This document shows positions 53,901-60,437 of a stretch of 64,000 bases of DNA, piece after piece (position 1 is the first letter of the stretch; every line of letters begins with the position of its first letter). The DNA is from Zeugodacus cucurbitae (taxonomy: Eukaryota > Arthropoda > Insecta > Diptera > Tephritidae). Both the position numbers and the translations under genes were made by a program. Where the stretch lies: the NCBI RefSeq assembly GCF_028554725.1, contig NC_071671.1:7120001-7184000 (forward strand), read 5' to 3'. The notes beneath the pieces were generated by a model. That model was not told where the DNA came from and did no database searches. It worked only from the letters and a program-made list of their open reading frames with translations.

Positions 53901-56900
53901 TAACTTTGATTTCAAAATTTTTAATTTTATGAAAAACATGGTCTCTTTGCATATTTATACAAAATTATGTCTTCTAAAAACACAATTTTTCTAATGCTTT
54001 AAAACTTTCCAACTTTCCTTGAACTTGAGTGTGTCTTGTTGTTTGTTATAAGCAGCTTTTTCTCAAAACACAACTATTTTTTGTCGTTACGATTTTTCTG
54101 AAATTCAATCTTTCTTGAAACGCACAATTAGTGGATCTGCCAACGCTACAGGAAAAGGCCATGTTAAAAGCGCCTCTGTCTCCAGCCCTGGCTCGACCGC
54201 TGAGGGAGGAGTCGCTGTTTCCAATGAAACACTCGGAACGAGGTATAAGACATAATAACACTTACAAATACAAAAACAAACACAAAAAAACATAATAACC
54301 AAGCATTTACACAATTTGTTTAGTATGGATTATTTGATTTCGTCTTTTAGCTATTTATTATCGTACATGCATTTAATTGAGCTTAATTTAACAATAAGCG
54401 GTTACAAAAATTCTAAAACAAACTCCATGTGAGGCTAGTTCGAAGCATATTTGCTATAAATTTTCAACGCTGCTTTTTCAATACGCGTCAACTAGCGTAC
54501 TACATTTGAAGTAATTCCACTTTTTTAATATTTATGAATAAGATATTTTCCATTAAAATTATCCACTTGTTCACTCTGTACCTATAGAATTTATAATTCA
54601 TCTATGTATCTCTGTGTTGACGAAATATGAGTTGCTGGCAACTCTAATTTTATTTATAAGTTTTTATTTTTCATATTTGCAATTTTATTTTTATTATAAC
54701 TAAGTATTTTCCGTTTTTTTCTTGCCTAACCATTTGTATGGACACAAAATCAACATTGAACGCGTACGTACTTGAATTGTACCAATCTCTACTCTATGTG
54801 CACGCCGCTTCTTCAATGCTGTTTCAATACGGTGAGTGTAAAAATTCAAAGTTATTAATTCTAAAAAATTAAGAAAAAATTGTGATTTAAATTATTAATT
54901 AAAAAAACAAAATGGATGGTCGTATATACACAAAAACTAAGCTCTGCACCTTTTTTTATTTCATTTTCTTTTTTGTAAATTAGGTAAATAATGGCGTTAA
55001 TTAGTTGTAACTTATTTAACGTAATAGTTTTTTAGAAAGTGCTAAAAAATTATAACTACGTGGAATTTAGACACCTAGTAAAGGTGTGCGCGTGAAGAAT
55101 TTAGTAAATTTTTATCAAACAATTAATTTTTAAGTCGTTTAGCAGCTAATTGTATATAATTTTTTTTACAAAAATCATTTATTATTTTTTCACCTTGATG
55201 CTCTTTTTTAACACTCGTTTTTAATATTAAACTATTTATAATTAACGCATTCACATTATTTACATATTATTCATGTCGTCTTTAAAGCAGTTTCGTTGAG
55301 TGTTAAAGTGCATAATTGGTATAATATATATAGGCTTATATATTTATATATTTGTTTTGCACCGTTATGTTTTCAATTATTTAAGCTTTTATACGTTTAA
55401 TATTTTATTATATGCATTTGCTTAAGTTGTTACTTTACAATTCTATTAGTTACAAAAAATATAGTTTTTTTTATTACTTTTATCATCGCTTGCACAATTT
55501 TAGTTTTTATTACAAAAATTATTAAGGAAAAATGCAGAGCGAAGTGCTTGCAGCGACCAAGAATACATATATACATTTGTTTTGCTGTTGTTGGTTTTTG
55601 TATTAACTGTCACTTCATATACGTACATATATATTTATATTTATATTTTTTATTTATAATTTATAATGAATGTGCATATTAGTTTATGTTTAAAAAAAGT
55701 AAATTCGATCGGCTTTTTACAAGTTTAACTGTGGCATAAAATAAACTTAAAAAAATATATAAAAAGTAATATTGTACAACAAAAAATTATTATTAAAAAA
55801 TATTTATACTTTAATAAAAATAACAATGTTTGTTTTAACAAAACTCAATCTGCATTATTGTAAAAAAAAAGAAAAAAAAATGTATATGTAAAGTAGAACA
55901 GCAGAAAAGCTTGTAAAAAGTAGTTTCGTGTTTATTTAATAATTGGCCAATTTTACTATTCGTTCATTTTTGCATACTCCATTTCATTAGAACTTTTAAG
56001 TCTTTTATGTAAATCAAATTTTATAAATGATAAAGTATTTTGTTTTTAATTTTTATTTCATCATTGTAACGCTTGGCTTAATTATTATTACTTTTTTTTT
56101 GTTAAAAAAAAAACTGTTTTTATTTTTTTTTGTAATAAAAGTTATAATAACTTTTTTATTTTACTAATTTCATCATTGTAACGCTTAATTATTATTATTA
56201 CTTTTCTTTTTCTTTTTATTTAATAAGCAATAAGCATTAAAACTCCAGACGATTTTTTGATATATTTTAAACAAAATATACTTCTGTCGATTTTCTGTAA
56301 ATTTTATTAAATTTATCAACCGTTTAACACTAGTTTATAGTACTAATCAATGTAAATATATACGTGTATATATAGCGTCAACTAGCCTAAGCTGCCAAGC
56401 ATTAAGTAATGCAATGCAAACTATCTTAATTATATATATGTATGTGCACTTTATTTAAAACAAAAAAAAAAAGAAAAACATTTTGATTTCGTTGTTTTTT
56501 AATTTACGTTTTTTATTCTTATTTCTCTTACGCATGAAAACACATATTGGACATCGCTACGATCTCAAATCCAACATGAACTACCTAATTTGCTGCCTAA
56601 CTGTTTGTTCGCTTACCGTTCGTACCGTTCCATCCCGTACAATTGTGATTACAAATCAAATCAAATCAAAACAAAACTGACCACCACCAACCACCACATG
56701 TACATGCCCATCTCGAATATAAATTAAAAATAAAATCTAAAAATGAAAAAAATATATATAAATCTATGTATATATGCATATATGAATAACATGCAATTGC
56801 AATTGCAAATAATATGGCAAATAATCCAACGCGCGCTTTGCTCCAAACAACGATTTGTTTACCATTTTATAATATAATCACATGTGTTTGTGTGTGTGTG

Positions 56901-59900
56901 TGTCTATTATATATGTACGTACATCCTTGGACGCAATCGCAATCATGCCATTTAATATAAAAAATACAAAATACAAAAACAAATAGTTTCCACAAACAAC
57001 TTAGAATGACGTCGGCTGTTAAGTCTAGCAGGCATTTCCCCAGGAATGTGCCATTACGATCAACCTTTCATTCTGGTGAGTTGTCCCTTTTTACTCTTTA
57101 GCGTTTTTAAACTATAAACTAATTTTTTTTTTGCTATTTTATAAATAAAGTATACATAATAAATAAATTAAAGAAATCTAAAAATAGAAAATAATATAAA
57201 TTAGTAAGCTAAATTTTAATTTTTCACATTGGCTTAAATAAAGCACCGTTAATTCGTGAAAAAAAAACATATTTATTCAATTTATATATTAATGTTTTCT
57301 GTTCGAACACATGGTTTTTATAATAGTCAATGCACAATGCCACTTTAGAACGTGTTGAACAACAGTCGTCTAACCATATAGTATATAGAGAAAATATAGT
57401 TTATAGGAAATACTAAAATAATAATTACTAAAATTCATATTAAAAAAAAAATAAAAAATTAATATTAAAAAAATTCAAAAATCAATATTAAAAAAAAATC
57501 AAAAATTAATATTAAAAAAAAATCAAAAATTTATTTTTTTTTAATTATACGACCAACAATTTGGGTGGTGTTTTATAAGTATATTAAATATGTACTTTTA
57601 ACATTTCTCTGCGGACTACGACATCCTTTTTTGTAACTAAACTAAAAATGTACGGACATGCTTTGTTTATTGAGTTAACAGCAACAAGCTAACTGCCAAT
57701 GCGCTTCTCATCGCATTCACACAACTTCATTTTAATCTTCATTTAGCTTTCATTACTACAGCGCGGCAACTGGTCATTCATATGCTTCATACTTTATAAC
57801 GCGGTTTAACAACATTTGAAGCATGTCATTTACATAAATTAAACGCGTAAGCTTTTTATAGCTTTTATCGACCACACATTAGTATCGGATCAATAATCAT
57901 GTTTACATCATAAATACAATCAACGCTGCTTATATTATTAATACAAATATGCATAAGGCAGTGCCGTTATTAACTGCTTCACATCAACGTATTCATTTAA
58001 TTGGTTCAATATTAATTTGGTAGTAATTTATTTTAAGCTTAAGCGCGCTTCACCTCAATAAGCGTGAGCATTTCGCAAAATGCATCCTTTTACTAGCCAA
58101 ACGGTACATGGTATATGAACGAGCGCTTCAGTTTCATACACTCTAAAACATAACTGTTCACATTTTCGAATTTCCGTTTTCGTTAAGAAATTTAATTTCT
58201 TAAGATAATTTGGTTTAAAAAGCATGTCATTATTCTAATTAATTTCATACATATATATACTTTCTTGCAGTTATTTGTGTTGTGCTACTTATGCATTTAT
58301 TTATAACAGTTTTTCCAAGCACTTGAATACTCGACGTGAAGTTAATGAGAATTGAATTTTGAGAATTTAAAAAAAATATATTTTTTTTTTTTTCAGAATG
58401 TTAGAATCTATAAAAATCTTGTATGGTTAGGTTATATATAGGACGCATTTTGACGTTTTATGAAGATTTCGAAATCTGAATTTACTTAAAAAAAAAACGC
58501 GTCATTAATTTTTTTTTAAATTTAATACTATTTAATTAAATTTTTTTTCTTTTTTTTTTTTAATTAAAAATATTTATTTTTTTAATTAAAAATATTCATT
58601 TTTTTAATTAAAAATATTTATTTTTTTAATTAAAAAATTTTTTTTTTCTTTTTTTTTAATTAAAAATATATATATTTTTTTTAATTTTACTTTTAAGACT
58701 ATTGACGCAGCATAATATTGGTTAAAATGCGCGTTATTTTGGGGTTACTTGTCACTCTTGTATTATTCTCAAAAATTTAACTAAACGGAATGCATTGTTG
58801 TTGTGTAATTATTTAATATATTTTTCTAAAGGTGTGCATATTTGCCGATTATAAGACAGTAAATTAAAAAAAAAATTATTTTTAAAAAATTTCTCAAATT
58901 AATTAAATATTCATACATTTTCAGTAAAAATATTTAATATATTTTTTAATACATTTTCTATTGTATGTAAGTTATACTCACTCCCCCCACACCTCACTTC
59001 AACCGCCCAACTAATCAATGACTTTCTTCTAATGCATAATTTTACAGGCCAAACAAGGACTAGAAACAATGCTGCATTGGAGTACTCCGGCACGAGCGGT
59101 GCCTCGGGCGACTCTCCACATCCAGGCAGAATGAGTTTTTTCTCGAAACTGTCATCCCGATTCAGTAAACGGTAAGTAGCGCAAAAACAGAAAAAAATGC
59201 ATAAAAATTTGTTGAAAGCGTATTTAATTTGAATATATTGCATTTTTCACCCATTCTCAAATTCACAAATTCTTAAGTTTTTTGTATAAATATTAAAATT
59301 TTGTAATAATTTATTAAAAACAAAAAAAAAAATGTTTTGAAAGAGATGCTAAAGCATTAAATTAAATCTCTCATTGCTAATGAGTTGAGGGCAACAACAA
59401 AAGCAGTGCGCTCTTAAAGTTGTTTTTTTTTTTTTCATTCAACTATGCTAACTACATATAATTTTTTGAAGCGAAACTAGTTGTTTTTTTTTGTTTGTTC
59501 TCTTATAGCATGCCATATAAAGTAAATAATTGAAAATCATATGAGGAAAAAAGTTCATTTACTACATAAATGTAATATAAAGTAATAAACCCCCGCATAC
59601 ATTTTTTTTTAATATACAAATGTCGCCGCCGTACATAAACATTAACACAAACTAATTATCGTTTCGTTATGCTGTATTACTACTACAAGCATTACTAATT
59701 ACAATTACGCCACCTACAGCATTAATTCATTAAAGAAAAATATGTATCATATTAATAATGGCAAATCATTTCATCATCTACTCGGTTACGGAAACGTGCA
59801 TAAAACATGAACAAAATAATTGTCGTGACATGGGTGTTGGTTGTTGTCATACTCCTTGTAGCGTATTCTTTTATAGACTATGCGACACTCCGAAACATTA

Positions 59901-60437
59901 GCTGTCATCGATTGGCTAACTGCTATAGACAAGCCAATCGAACAAACTTTCCAAATTTTCATACTAACTGTCAGCACTGAAATCGAATTGTCTATACTAG
60001 GTCGCACTGAACTCTTCTACCACCGTCCATGTCTTACGTTTTTTGCAACAAATTTAATTTTTATTCATTAAATTTAATACAAAAATACTGACGATTTATC
60101 TTCGCTTGCCATTTTCAATTTCAAATTTGTGTATAACAATTTTTATTATTTTGACAATGATTTGTCCTTTGAGCCGTTCACAATAGTAAAATGGTTCTAA
60201 AATGTGTAAAACAAAACTTGGTAGCACTCAGCAAGCGGCGATTGAAATTTTAATGAGGTATTCGCATACTCTCCTGCACGAATTCAACTAGATAACTTTG
60301 TTGTTGCTTTCACATGTAAAATTTTTGATAGGCGAACAGCGCCCAAAGATAGCGAGCAGAGAAGTGACCAATCGATGACAGCTATTGTAAATAGAGTGAA
60401 ACGTTCGAAGAGTTTGTTTGCCAGCAAAAGTTATTAA
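15545..60437 (+). CDS. par-1: par-1: MARK/Par-1 family Ser/Thr polarity kinase (whole coding span, alternative N-termini)
   Basis: A ~45-kb coding span rebuilt from junctions. One of three N-terminal exons (15545, 31394 or 41817) joins shared exons 47311-47526, 47659-47879, 47946-48227, 49188-49381, 50880-50992, 51093-51273, 52595-52721, 52810-52937, 53007-53169, optional 54132-54242, 57005-57075, 59048-59171 and 60332-60437. All phases agree. The shared part is 641 aa (678 with the cassette); predicted isoforms are about 882, 1014 or 1086 aa. It has a complete kinase domain, a UBA domain and the C-terminal linker nearly identical to Drosophila Par-1. Role: cortical kinase that phosphorylates Tau-like MAPs, Bazooka and others, setting cell polarity and microtubule organisation; activated by LKB1 and opposed by aPKC. 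Drosophila par-1 also has several alternative N-termini and C-terminal forms. No KA1 domain was found before 64000. Confidence 0.92.
16268..18833 (+). other. par-1 intron, first part
   Basis: Intron sequence following the first N-terminal exon. Apart from the A-rich block at 16680-17270 there is AT-rich DNA with TATG repeats near 17360-17405, and an odd ATTCGA/TAATCG-rich patch at 18260-18420. No coding signal. Confidence 0.5.
16680..17270. repeat. A-rich AATAATAAAAAA low-complexity block
   Basis: About 590 bp made almost only of A and T with strong strand bias (A on plus), in irregular AATAATAAAAAAATT units. Looks like a degenerate microsatellite expansion. Confidence 0.85.
18834..18994. 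mobile_element. Short TIR element (MITE), ~161 bp
   Basis: The left end TATGTGACCTGGTCTACG is repeated in inverted orientation at the right end (CGTAGACCAGGTCACATA). Inverted arms run about 27 bp with a few mismatches (AAAAGGGAGCT versus GGAAAGGGGGCT). No coding capacity. TA dinucleotides flank both ends, which suggests a Tc1/mariner-type TA target; family inferred. Confidence 0.75.
18995..20044. other. par-1 intron segment
   Basis: AT-rich intron with TATG/CATA microsatellite patches near 19440 and 19615-19655. Small ORFs here have no recognisable features. Confidence 0.45.
20045..20765 (-). mobile_element. Internally deleted mariner element with intact TIRs
   Basis: 721 bp bounded by inverted copies of CGAGGGTTGCTATATATATT, each followed outward by TA (20043-20044 and 20766-20767), the mariner target duplication. 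On the minus strand the transposase start at 20590 reads MELTREHFRAIIFHNFRRGL, then a helix-turn-helix region (LSRQECIDELKSLYG; YSTVENWYNEF; GRPKTA). After QDRHVTYLQIEA the frame degenerates; the catalytic middle is missing, and sequence equivalent to the C-terminal end (CFENWFERMQKC) follows near 20190-20150. The deletion joint lies near 20180-20210, in A-rich repeats. It cannot encode active transposase but could be cross-mobilised. Confidence 0.85.
20303..20590 (-). pseudogene. Truncated mariner transposase, N-terminal part
   Basis: About 95 codons from the mariner start Met through the DNA-binding helix-turn-helix, ending after VTYLQIEA where the frame is lost. None of the DDE/D catalytic residues remain. 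Inside the element at 20045-20765. Confidence 0.8.
20768..21380 (-). pseudogene. Decayed DDE transposase of a second element
   Basis: Minus-strand remnants of a widespread insect transposase. N-terminal MKRLTPEQ starts near 21375, is interrupted by an in-frame stop, then a deletion jumps to ILFSDYPHF-stop-LNGYVKKQ, and the frame continues RIWDEEQPEEIQELP and VWCGLWAGGIIGPYF. The region WQRQDGVISHTSHQTMDILR corresponds to the second catalytic Asp region, and WPPRLCVITPLAFFLWGY to the third. Several stops make it inactive. The mariner copy at 20045-20765 lies directly at its 3' side, possibly inserted into it. Confidence 0.75.
21412..21470 (+). repeat. Left arm of a ~58-bp inverted repeat
   Basis: The core GACCCAATGCTGGCTGGCTT, with flanks, recurs in inverted orientation at 21930-21989. 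It lies just upstream of the decayed transposase start, so it may be that element's terminal repeat. Confidence 0.75.
21930..21989 (-). repeat. Right arm of the ~58-bp inverted repeat
   Basis: Reverse complement of 21412-21470 with a few mismatches; the core is AAGCCAGCCAGCATTGGGTC. The ~460 bp between the arms show weaker inverted similarity around ACCAAATGA and AAGCGCTT, so the whole 21412-21989 block may be one non-coding fold-back element. Confidence 0.75.
22108..22353 (+). repeat. Two-copy direct repeat
   Basis: ATTTAAAACTGTT(T/C)TATCGAAAC and the following ~50 bp occur at 22110-22175 and again at 22283-22353, about 173 bp apart, followed by similar AT-rich sequence. A diverged tandem duplication. 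Confidence 0.6.
22354..25100. other. par-1 intron segment, microsatellite-rich
   Basis: No coding signal. TATG repeats occur at about 22998-23020, 23280-23295, 23380-23397 and 23463-23483. Motifs like TAGCCTTTTC at 24507 and 24888 hint at short element ends, but I could not define an element. Confidence 0.45.
25105..25700. repeat. Atypical less AT-rich block, probable dispersed repeat
   Basis: About 600 bp with higher GC and more complex sequence than the surrounding intron, including C-runs and G-runs (ACCTCCCCCC, TTGGGGGGAAG). It has no intact ORF or TIR that I can see. This is the texture of an old transposon fragment; the family is not identified. Confidence 0.4.
25701..27463. other. par-1 intron segment with microsatellites
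   Basis: AT-rich DNA with a pure TA run at about 26910-26938 and TG runs at 26474-26520. The region 26560-27260 is less AT-rich and might include an alternative promoter or 5' UTR, unproven. ORFs over the TG runs are artefacts. Confidence 0.4.
26910..26938. repeat. TA dinucleotide microsatellite
   Basis: About 14 uninterrupted TA units. Confidence 0.85.
27464..27626. mobile_element. 163-bp hairpin MITE with TAA target duplication
   Basis: Two 63-bp arms (27464-27526 and 27564-27626) are near-perfect inverted copies; outer end GACCGATTTCACACAGGC, inner part AGGAGAGGGGGCGAC. I see two mismatches (TTAACTTT versus TTAGTTTT). The spacer is 37 bp and CT/GA-rich. TAA flanks both ends, consistent with a 3-bp target duplication of the PIF/Harbinger type (inference). 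It is GC-richer than the surrounding DNA and no coding capacity is seen. Confidence 0.85.
28110..29870 (+). repeat. Minisatellite of about 13 units of 125-140 bp
   Basis: Unit core: AGAAAATAAAGCCGGAGTTA, AAAAATGCGTTAATTTTGGC, AATTTC and TTATTTTCGAATTCTT, then AAAAGTAA plus a T-rich run. Copies of the CCGGAGTT-like core occur near 28122, 28250, 28390, 28537, 28672, 28808, 28937, 29073, 29201, 29334, 29470, 29602 and 29732. Units differ mainly in T/A run length. It lies in the large par-1 intron, before the 31394 exon. Confidence 0.9.
29871..31393. other. Region upstream of the par-1 exon at 31394
   Basis: AT-rich, with an A-rich block at 30926-31050. The stretch 30380-30900 is less AT-rich and could be 5' UTR or promoter for the transcript starting at the 31394 exon. 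ORFs here are shadows without domain signals. Confidence 0.4.
31394..32512 (+). CDS. par-1: par-1 alternative N-terminal exon 2 (373 aa, MGQLSS start)
   Basis: I choose the ATG at 31394 (MGQLSSHHDKR); the frame is open upstream to 31232 with two further Met codons, so the start is uncertain. The exon ends GRSR with donor AGG|GTATGT in phase 0, compatible with the kinase exon at 47311. MGQLSS fits the N-myristoylation consensus (Gly2, Ser6, basic residues downstream). Residues ~178-224 hold two copies of a YHK-x4/5-CY-x-R-x3-G-x-F motif. Basic segments (LRFLRRSKSH) follow. No catalytic domain. An independent gene is possible, but the phase, strand and gene context favour par-1. Confidence 0.72.
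32513..33000. other. par-1 intron
   Basis: Intron start with a TG/TATG-rich stretch right after the donor. Nothing else seen. Confidence 0.5.
33001..33510 (+). repeat. Four tandem copies of a ~110-130 bp unit
   Basis: CTCTGCAACACTTTGAAAAT, ATTTCTACAATAAATCAAAG and GAAGGAATTCTAACCTCAAA recur with starts near 33008, 33120, 33251 and 33382. Units carry the AATTCTAACCT core and a variable A/T run. Recent tandem expansion. Confidence 0.85.
33511..34110. other. par-1 intron segment
   Basis: AT-rich, no coding signal or clear repeat seen. Confidence 0.45.
34115..34490 (+). repeat. Three tandem copies of a ~130-140 bp unit
   Basis: GCAATCCGTTCTCGAA(G/A)CACTCGGTC-like sequence, followed by TTTCACTACACTTTATATCT, occurs near 34132, 34279 and 34415, the third copy diverged. 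The short ORFs over this stretch are repeat artefacts. Confidence 0.75.
34491..39855. other. Large par-1 intron segment
   Basis: AT-rich, with a T-rich low-complexity block at about 34980-35400, an A/T block at 37180-37330 and TATG patches. No exon with convincing splice sites. The ORFs here are Phe/Leu/Lys-rich products of base composition. Confidence 0.45.
39856..40184 (+). mobile_element. 329-bp mariner-derived deletion element
   Basis: The left end TTAGGTCTACAACTTTGCCG and the reverse complement of the right end (TTAGGTCGACAACTTTGC) form inverted repeats, with TA on both sides (39854-39855, 40185-40186). The interior keeps a fragment of mariner transposase N-terminus on the plus strand at ~40025-40118: RHLREILLFFFNSKKSAAEE, then AHRLL and a stop. 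The rest of the transposase is gone. Non-autonomous relic, of a different subfamily from the copy at 20045. Confidence 0.82.
40185..41816. other. Region upstream of the third par-1 N-terminal exon
   Basis: AT-rich. Contains a three-copy repeat at 41149-41345. The last few hundred bases may be 5' UTR or promoter of the transcript starting at 41817; no core promoter motif is clear. Confidence 0.4.
41149..41345 (+). repeat. Three tandem ~63-bp units
   Basis: TAATTAAGAGTTATTTTTT, then ATATTTCGCGTTTTTTTT and CTAAA, repeat three times with starts near 41150, 41213 and 41278. Confidence 0.85.
41817..43151 (+). CDS. par-1: par-1 alternative N-terminal exon 3 (445 aa)
   Basis: ATG at 41817 (MREMETPDLNRSDSTRKSF). 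The frame ends HNNQ with donor CAG|GTAAAA in phase 0, so it can join the kinase exon at 47311. Contents are largely disordered: Thr/Asn/Ala-rich, with an acidic segment (VDLDIDDNSD), a helical stretch (IEKHIFEMEESFKKMEN) near residue 180, another (EENLKKFESMINQRAA) near 365, then a Pro-rich end. No known domain. This frame is long and coherent, whereas the minus-strand frames here are shadows. Confidence 0.78.
43635..43662. repeat. Short hairpin, 11-bp arms
   Basis: TTCCCTTCCAT and ATGGAAGGGAA are separated by TAATCT. No T-rich tail or gene context that gives it a role. Confidence 0.55.
43925..44215 (+). repeat. Three diverged copies of a ~50-bp unit
   Basis: GCAATGTTGT(A/T)TTATAAATA, TTGTTGCATACTTTTTGGCG and GTTACCCA recur near 43930, 44011 and 44153. 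Confidence 0.8.
44420..45430. repeat. ~1-kb T-rich low-complexity block with an internal ~427-bp duplication
   Basis: Almost only T and A, T on the plus strand, in TTTATTTTAATTTTTTT units. A distinctive stretch CTTTATTTATATATTTTTTT with TCAATTATTAAAAAATTTAA occurs at 44661 and again at 45088, so part of the block was duplicated as a unit. Confidence 0.85.
47311..47526 (+). CDS. par-1: par-1 exon: kinase N-lobe (ATP-binding loop, catalytic Lys)
   Basis: Acceptor TTTTTTAG|GGC, donor GAA|GTAAGT; 72 codons, phase 0 to 0. Encodes GSPNMQLRTSAPMRWRATEE, then the glycine-rich loop IGKGNFAKV, VAIKIIDK with the ATP-anchoring Lys, and the start of helix C. Nearly identical to Drosophila Par-1. All three N-terminal exons can join here. 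Confidence 0.95.
47659..47879 (+). CDS. par-1: par-1 exon: kinase hinge region
   Basis: Acceptor AATTCAG|GTT, donor CACAG|GTAGAA; phase 0 in, 2 out. Encodes the rest of helix C (VRIMKMLDHPNIVKLFQVIE), the hinge MEYASGGEVFDYL and IVSAVQYCHQKRIIH; the arginine of the HRD motif is split across the next intron. Confidence 0.95.
47946..48227 (+). CDS. par-1: par-1 exon: catalytic loop, DFG, activation loop
   Basis: Acceptor AAAG|G, donor TATAG|GTATGT. Encodes DLKAENLLL (catalytic loop), ADFGFSNEF (metal binding), activation loop LDTFCGSPPYAAPE with the Thr known in this family as the LKB1 activation site, and VDVWSLGVILYTLVSG. All catalytic residues are present. The acceptor lacks a strong pyrimidine tract close to the AG but is preceded by T-rich sequence. 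Confidence 0.95.
48228..49187. other. par-1 intron, extremely AT-rich
   Basis: 960-bp intron almost entirely TTTTTATTAATTTT-like low complexity. Confidence 0.7.
49188..49381 (+). CDS. par-1: par-1 exon: end of kinase domain
   Basis: Acceptor TATATAG|G, donor ACGG|GTACTG. Encodes IPFYMSTDCENLLRKFLVL, NPAKRASLETIM and WMNMGFEDDELKPYIEP, closing the C-lobe and starting the linker to the UBA domain. Read-through past the donor would add only ~11 codons before a stop. Confidence 0.93.
49382..50879. other. par-1 intron
   Basis: About 1.5 kb, AT-rich, with a short GT microsatellite near 50112-50130. No exon seen; the minus-strand frame at 50574-50927 is a shadow. Confidence 0.5.
50880..50992 (+). 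CDS. par-1: par-1 exon: UBA domain
   Basis: Acceptor AACTGTAG|AG, donor GAT|GTAAGT. Encodes EALVAMGYNRQDIEVSLSQV and RYDDVFATYLLLG, the ubiquitin-associated-like domain that in MARKs packs against the kinase and tunes its activity. The splice from 49381 restores IGKTEALVAMG exactly as in Drosophila. Confidence 0.95.
51093..51273 (+). CDS. par-1: par-1 exon: Ser-rich linker
   Basis: Acceptor TTTACAG|CCT, donor CTAC|GTAAGT. Encodes PESDGSRSGSSLSLRNMGG, then QSPTHRGVHRSISAS and KPSRRASSGAETL, with several likely phosphorylation sites. Matches the Drosophila linker. Confidence 0.93.
51274..52594. other. par-1 intron with short tandem duplications
   Basis: 1.3 kb. GAATTTTTTGTTTTTATAAA with flanks recurs at about 51423 and 51612, and TATTTCATACAAGCAATATT at about 52056 and 52145. 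No exon seen. Confidence 0.55.
52595..52721 (+). CDS. par-1: par-1 exon: Ala/Asn/Gly-rich linker
   Basis: Acceptor ATCGCAG|GT, donor TCAAT|GTAAGT. Encodes VGPTNAATNVVAAAAPGA and NNNYGGTGSGSSAERSS, the fast-evolving part of the linker. Confidence 0.9.
52810..52937 (+). CDS. par-1: par-1 exon: conserved NFKRQNTIDS linker
   Basis: Acceptor CCTACAG|T, donor ACAA|GTAATT. Encodes SNFKRQNTIDSATIKENTA, RPTSATQKLLTTADT. Conserved with Drosophila Par-1. Confidence 0.93.
53007..53169 (+). CDS. par-1: par-1 exon: RRSTTLYEK linker
   Basis: Acceptor GCAACAG|CA, donor ACAAA|GTAAGT. Encodes LNSPAKPRTSTKYDTSN, then GMIPRRSTTLYEKTSSTEK and PAETK. Confidence 0.93.
53170..54131. other. par-1 intron
   Basis: AT-rich intron; the ORF at 53446-53721 shows no features. 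Confidence 0.5.
54132..54242 (+). CDS. par-1: par-1 probable cassette exon (37 codons, phase-symmetric)
   Basis: Acceptor CACAATTAG|T and donor ACGAG|GTATAA bound 111 nt that enter and leave in the same phase (2), so inclusion or skipping keeps the frame. Encodes GSANATGKGHVKSASVSS, then PGSTAEGGVAVSNETLGT. Composition (Ser/Gly/Ala) fits the linker. No stop in frame, base composition clearly less AT-rich than the intron. Confidence 0.72.
54243..57004. other. par-1 intron
   Basis: About 2.8 kb, AT-rich with T-rich runs. CAATACG|GTGAGTG near 54832 looks like a donor but lacks a good acceptor. Nothing else supported. Confidence 0.45.
57005..57075 (+). CDS. par-1: par-1 exon: SRHFPRNVP-RSTFHSG segment
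   Basis: Acceptor AACTTAG|A, donor TCTG|GTGAGT. Encodes MTSAVKSSRHFPRNVPLRST and FHSG. RSTFHSGQ corresponds, from memory of the family, to the conserved aPKC phosphorylation site that removes Par-1/MARK from the apical cortex. Confidence 0.93.
57076..59047. other. par-1 intron
   Basis: Nearly 2 kb; A-rich TTAATATTAAAAAAAA repeats at 57440-57530 and AATTAAAAATATTTATTTTT repeats at 58500-58690. No exon seen. Confidence 0.5.
58548..58685. repeat. TTTTTAATTAAAAATATT tandem repeat
   Basis: Five or six short units of a partly palindromic TTAATTAA-containing sequence. Confidence 0.75.
59048..59171 (+). CDS. par-1: par-1 exon: MSFFSKLSSRFSKR segment
   Basis: Acceptor TTTACAG|GC, donor AAACG|GTAAGT. 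Encodes QTRTRNNAALEYSGTSGASG, then SPHPGRMSFFSKLSSRFSK, as in Drosophila Par-1. Without splicing the next codon is TAA (CGG TAA), so intron retention would end the protein exactly after SKR. Confidence 0.93.
59172..60331. other. par-1 last intron in the window
   Basis: 1.16 kb. The ORFs at 59786-60071 on both strands are not supported as exons. Confidence 0.5.
60332..60437 (+). CDS. par-1: par-1 terminal exon (short C-terminus)
   Basis: Acceptor TTTGATAG|G in the phase left by the 59171 donor. Encodes RTAPKDSEQRSDQSMTAIVN, then RVKRSKSLFASKSY and TAA. Basic and Ser-rich; no KA1 domain. Open exactly to a stop and less AT-rich than its flanks. It is either the end of the short form or an alternative last exon; a KA1-encoding exon may lie past 64000. 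Confidence 0.7.

Noticed and set aside
54705..54832. Possible par-1 exon ending at CAATACG|GTGAGTG
   Set aside because: Good donor, but no AG with a pyrimidine tract upstream that gives an open frame in the right phase.
59786..60071. ORFs on both strands in the last par-1 intron
   Set aside because: Considered as an extra exon, but no acceptor and donor pair in a compatible phase was found.
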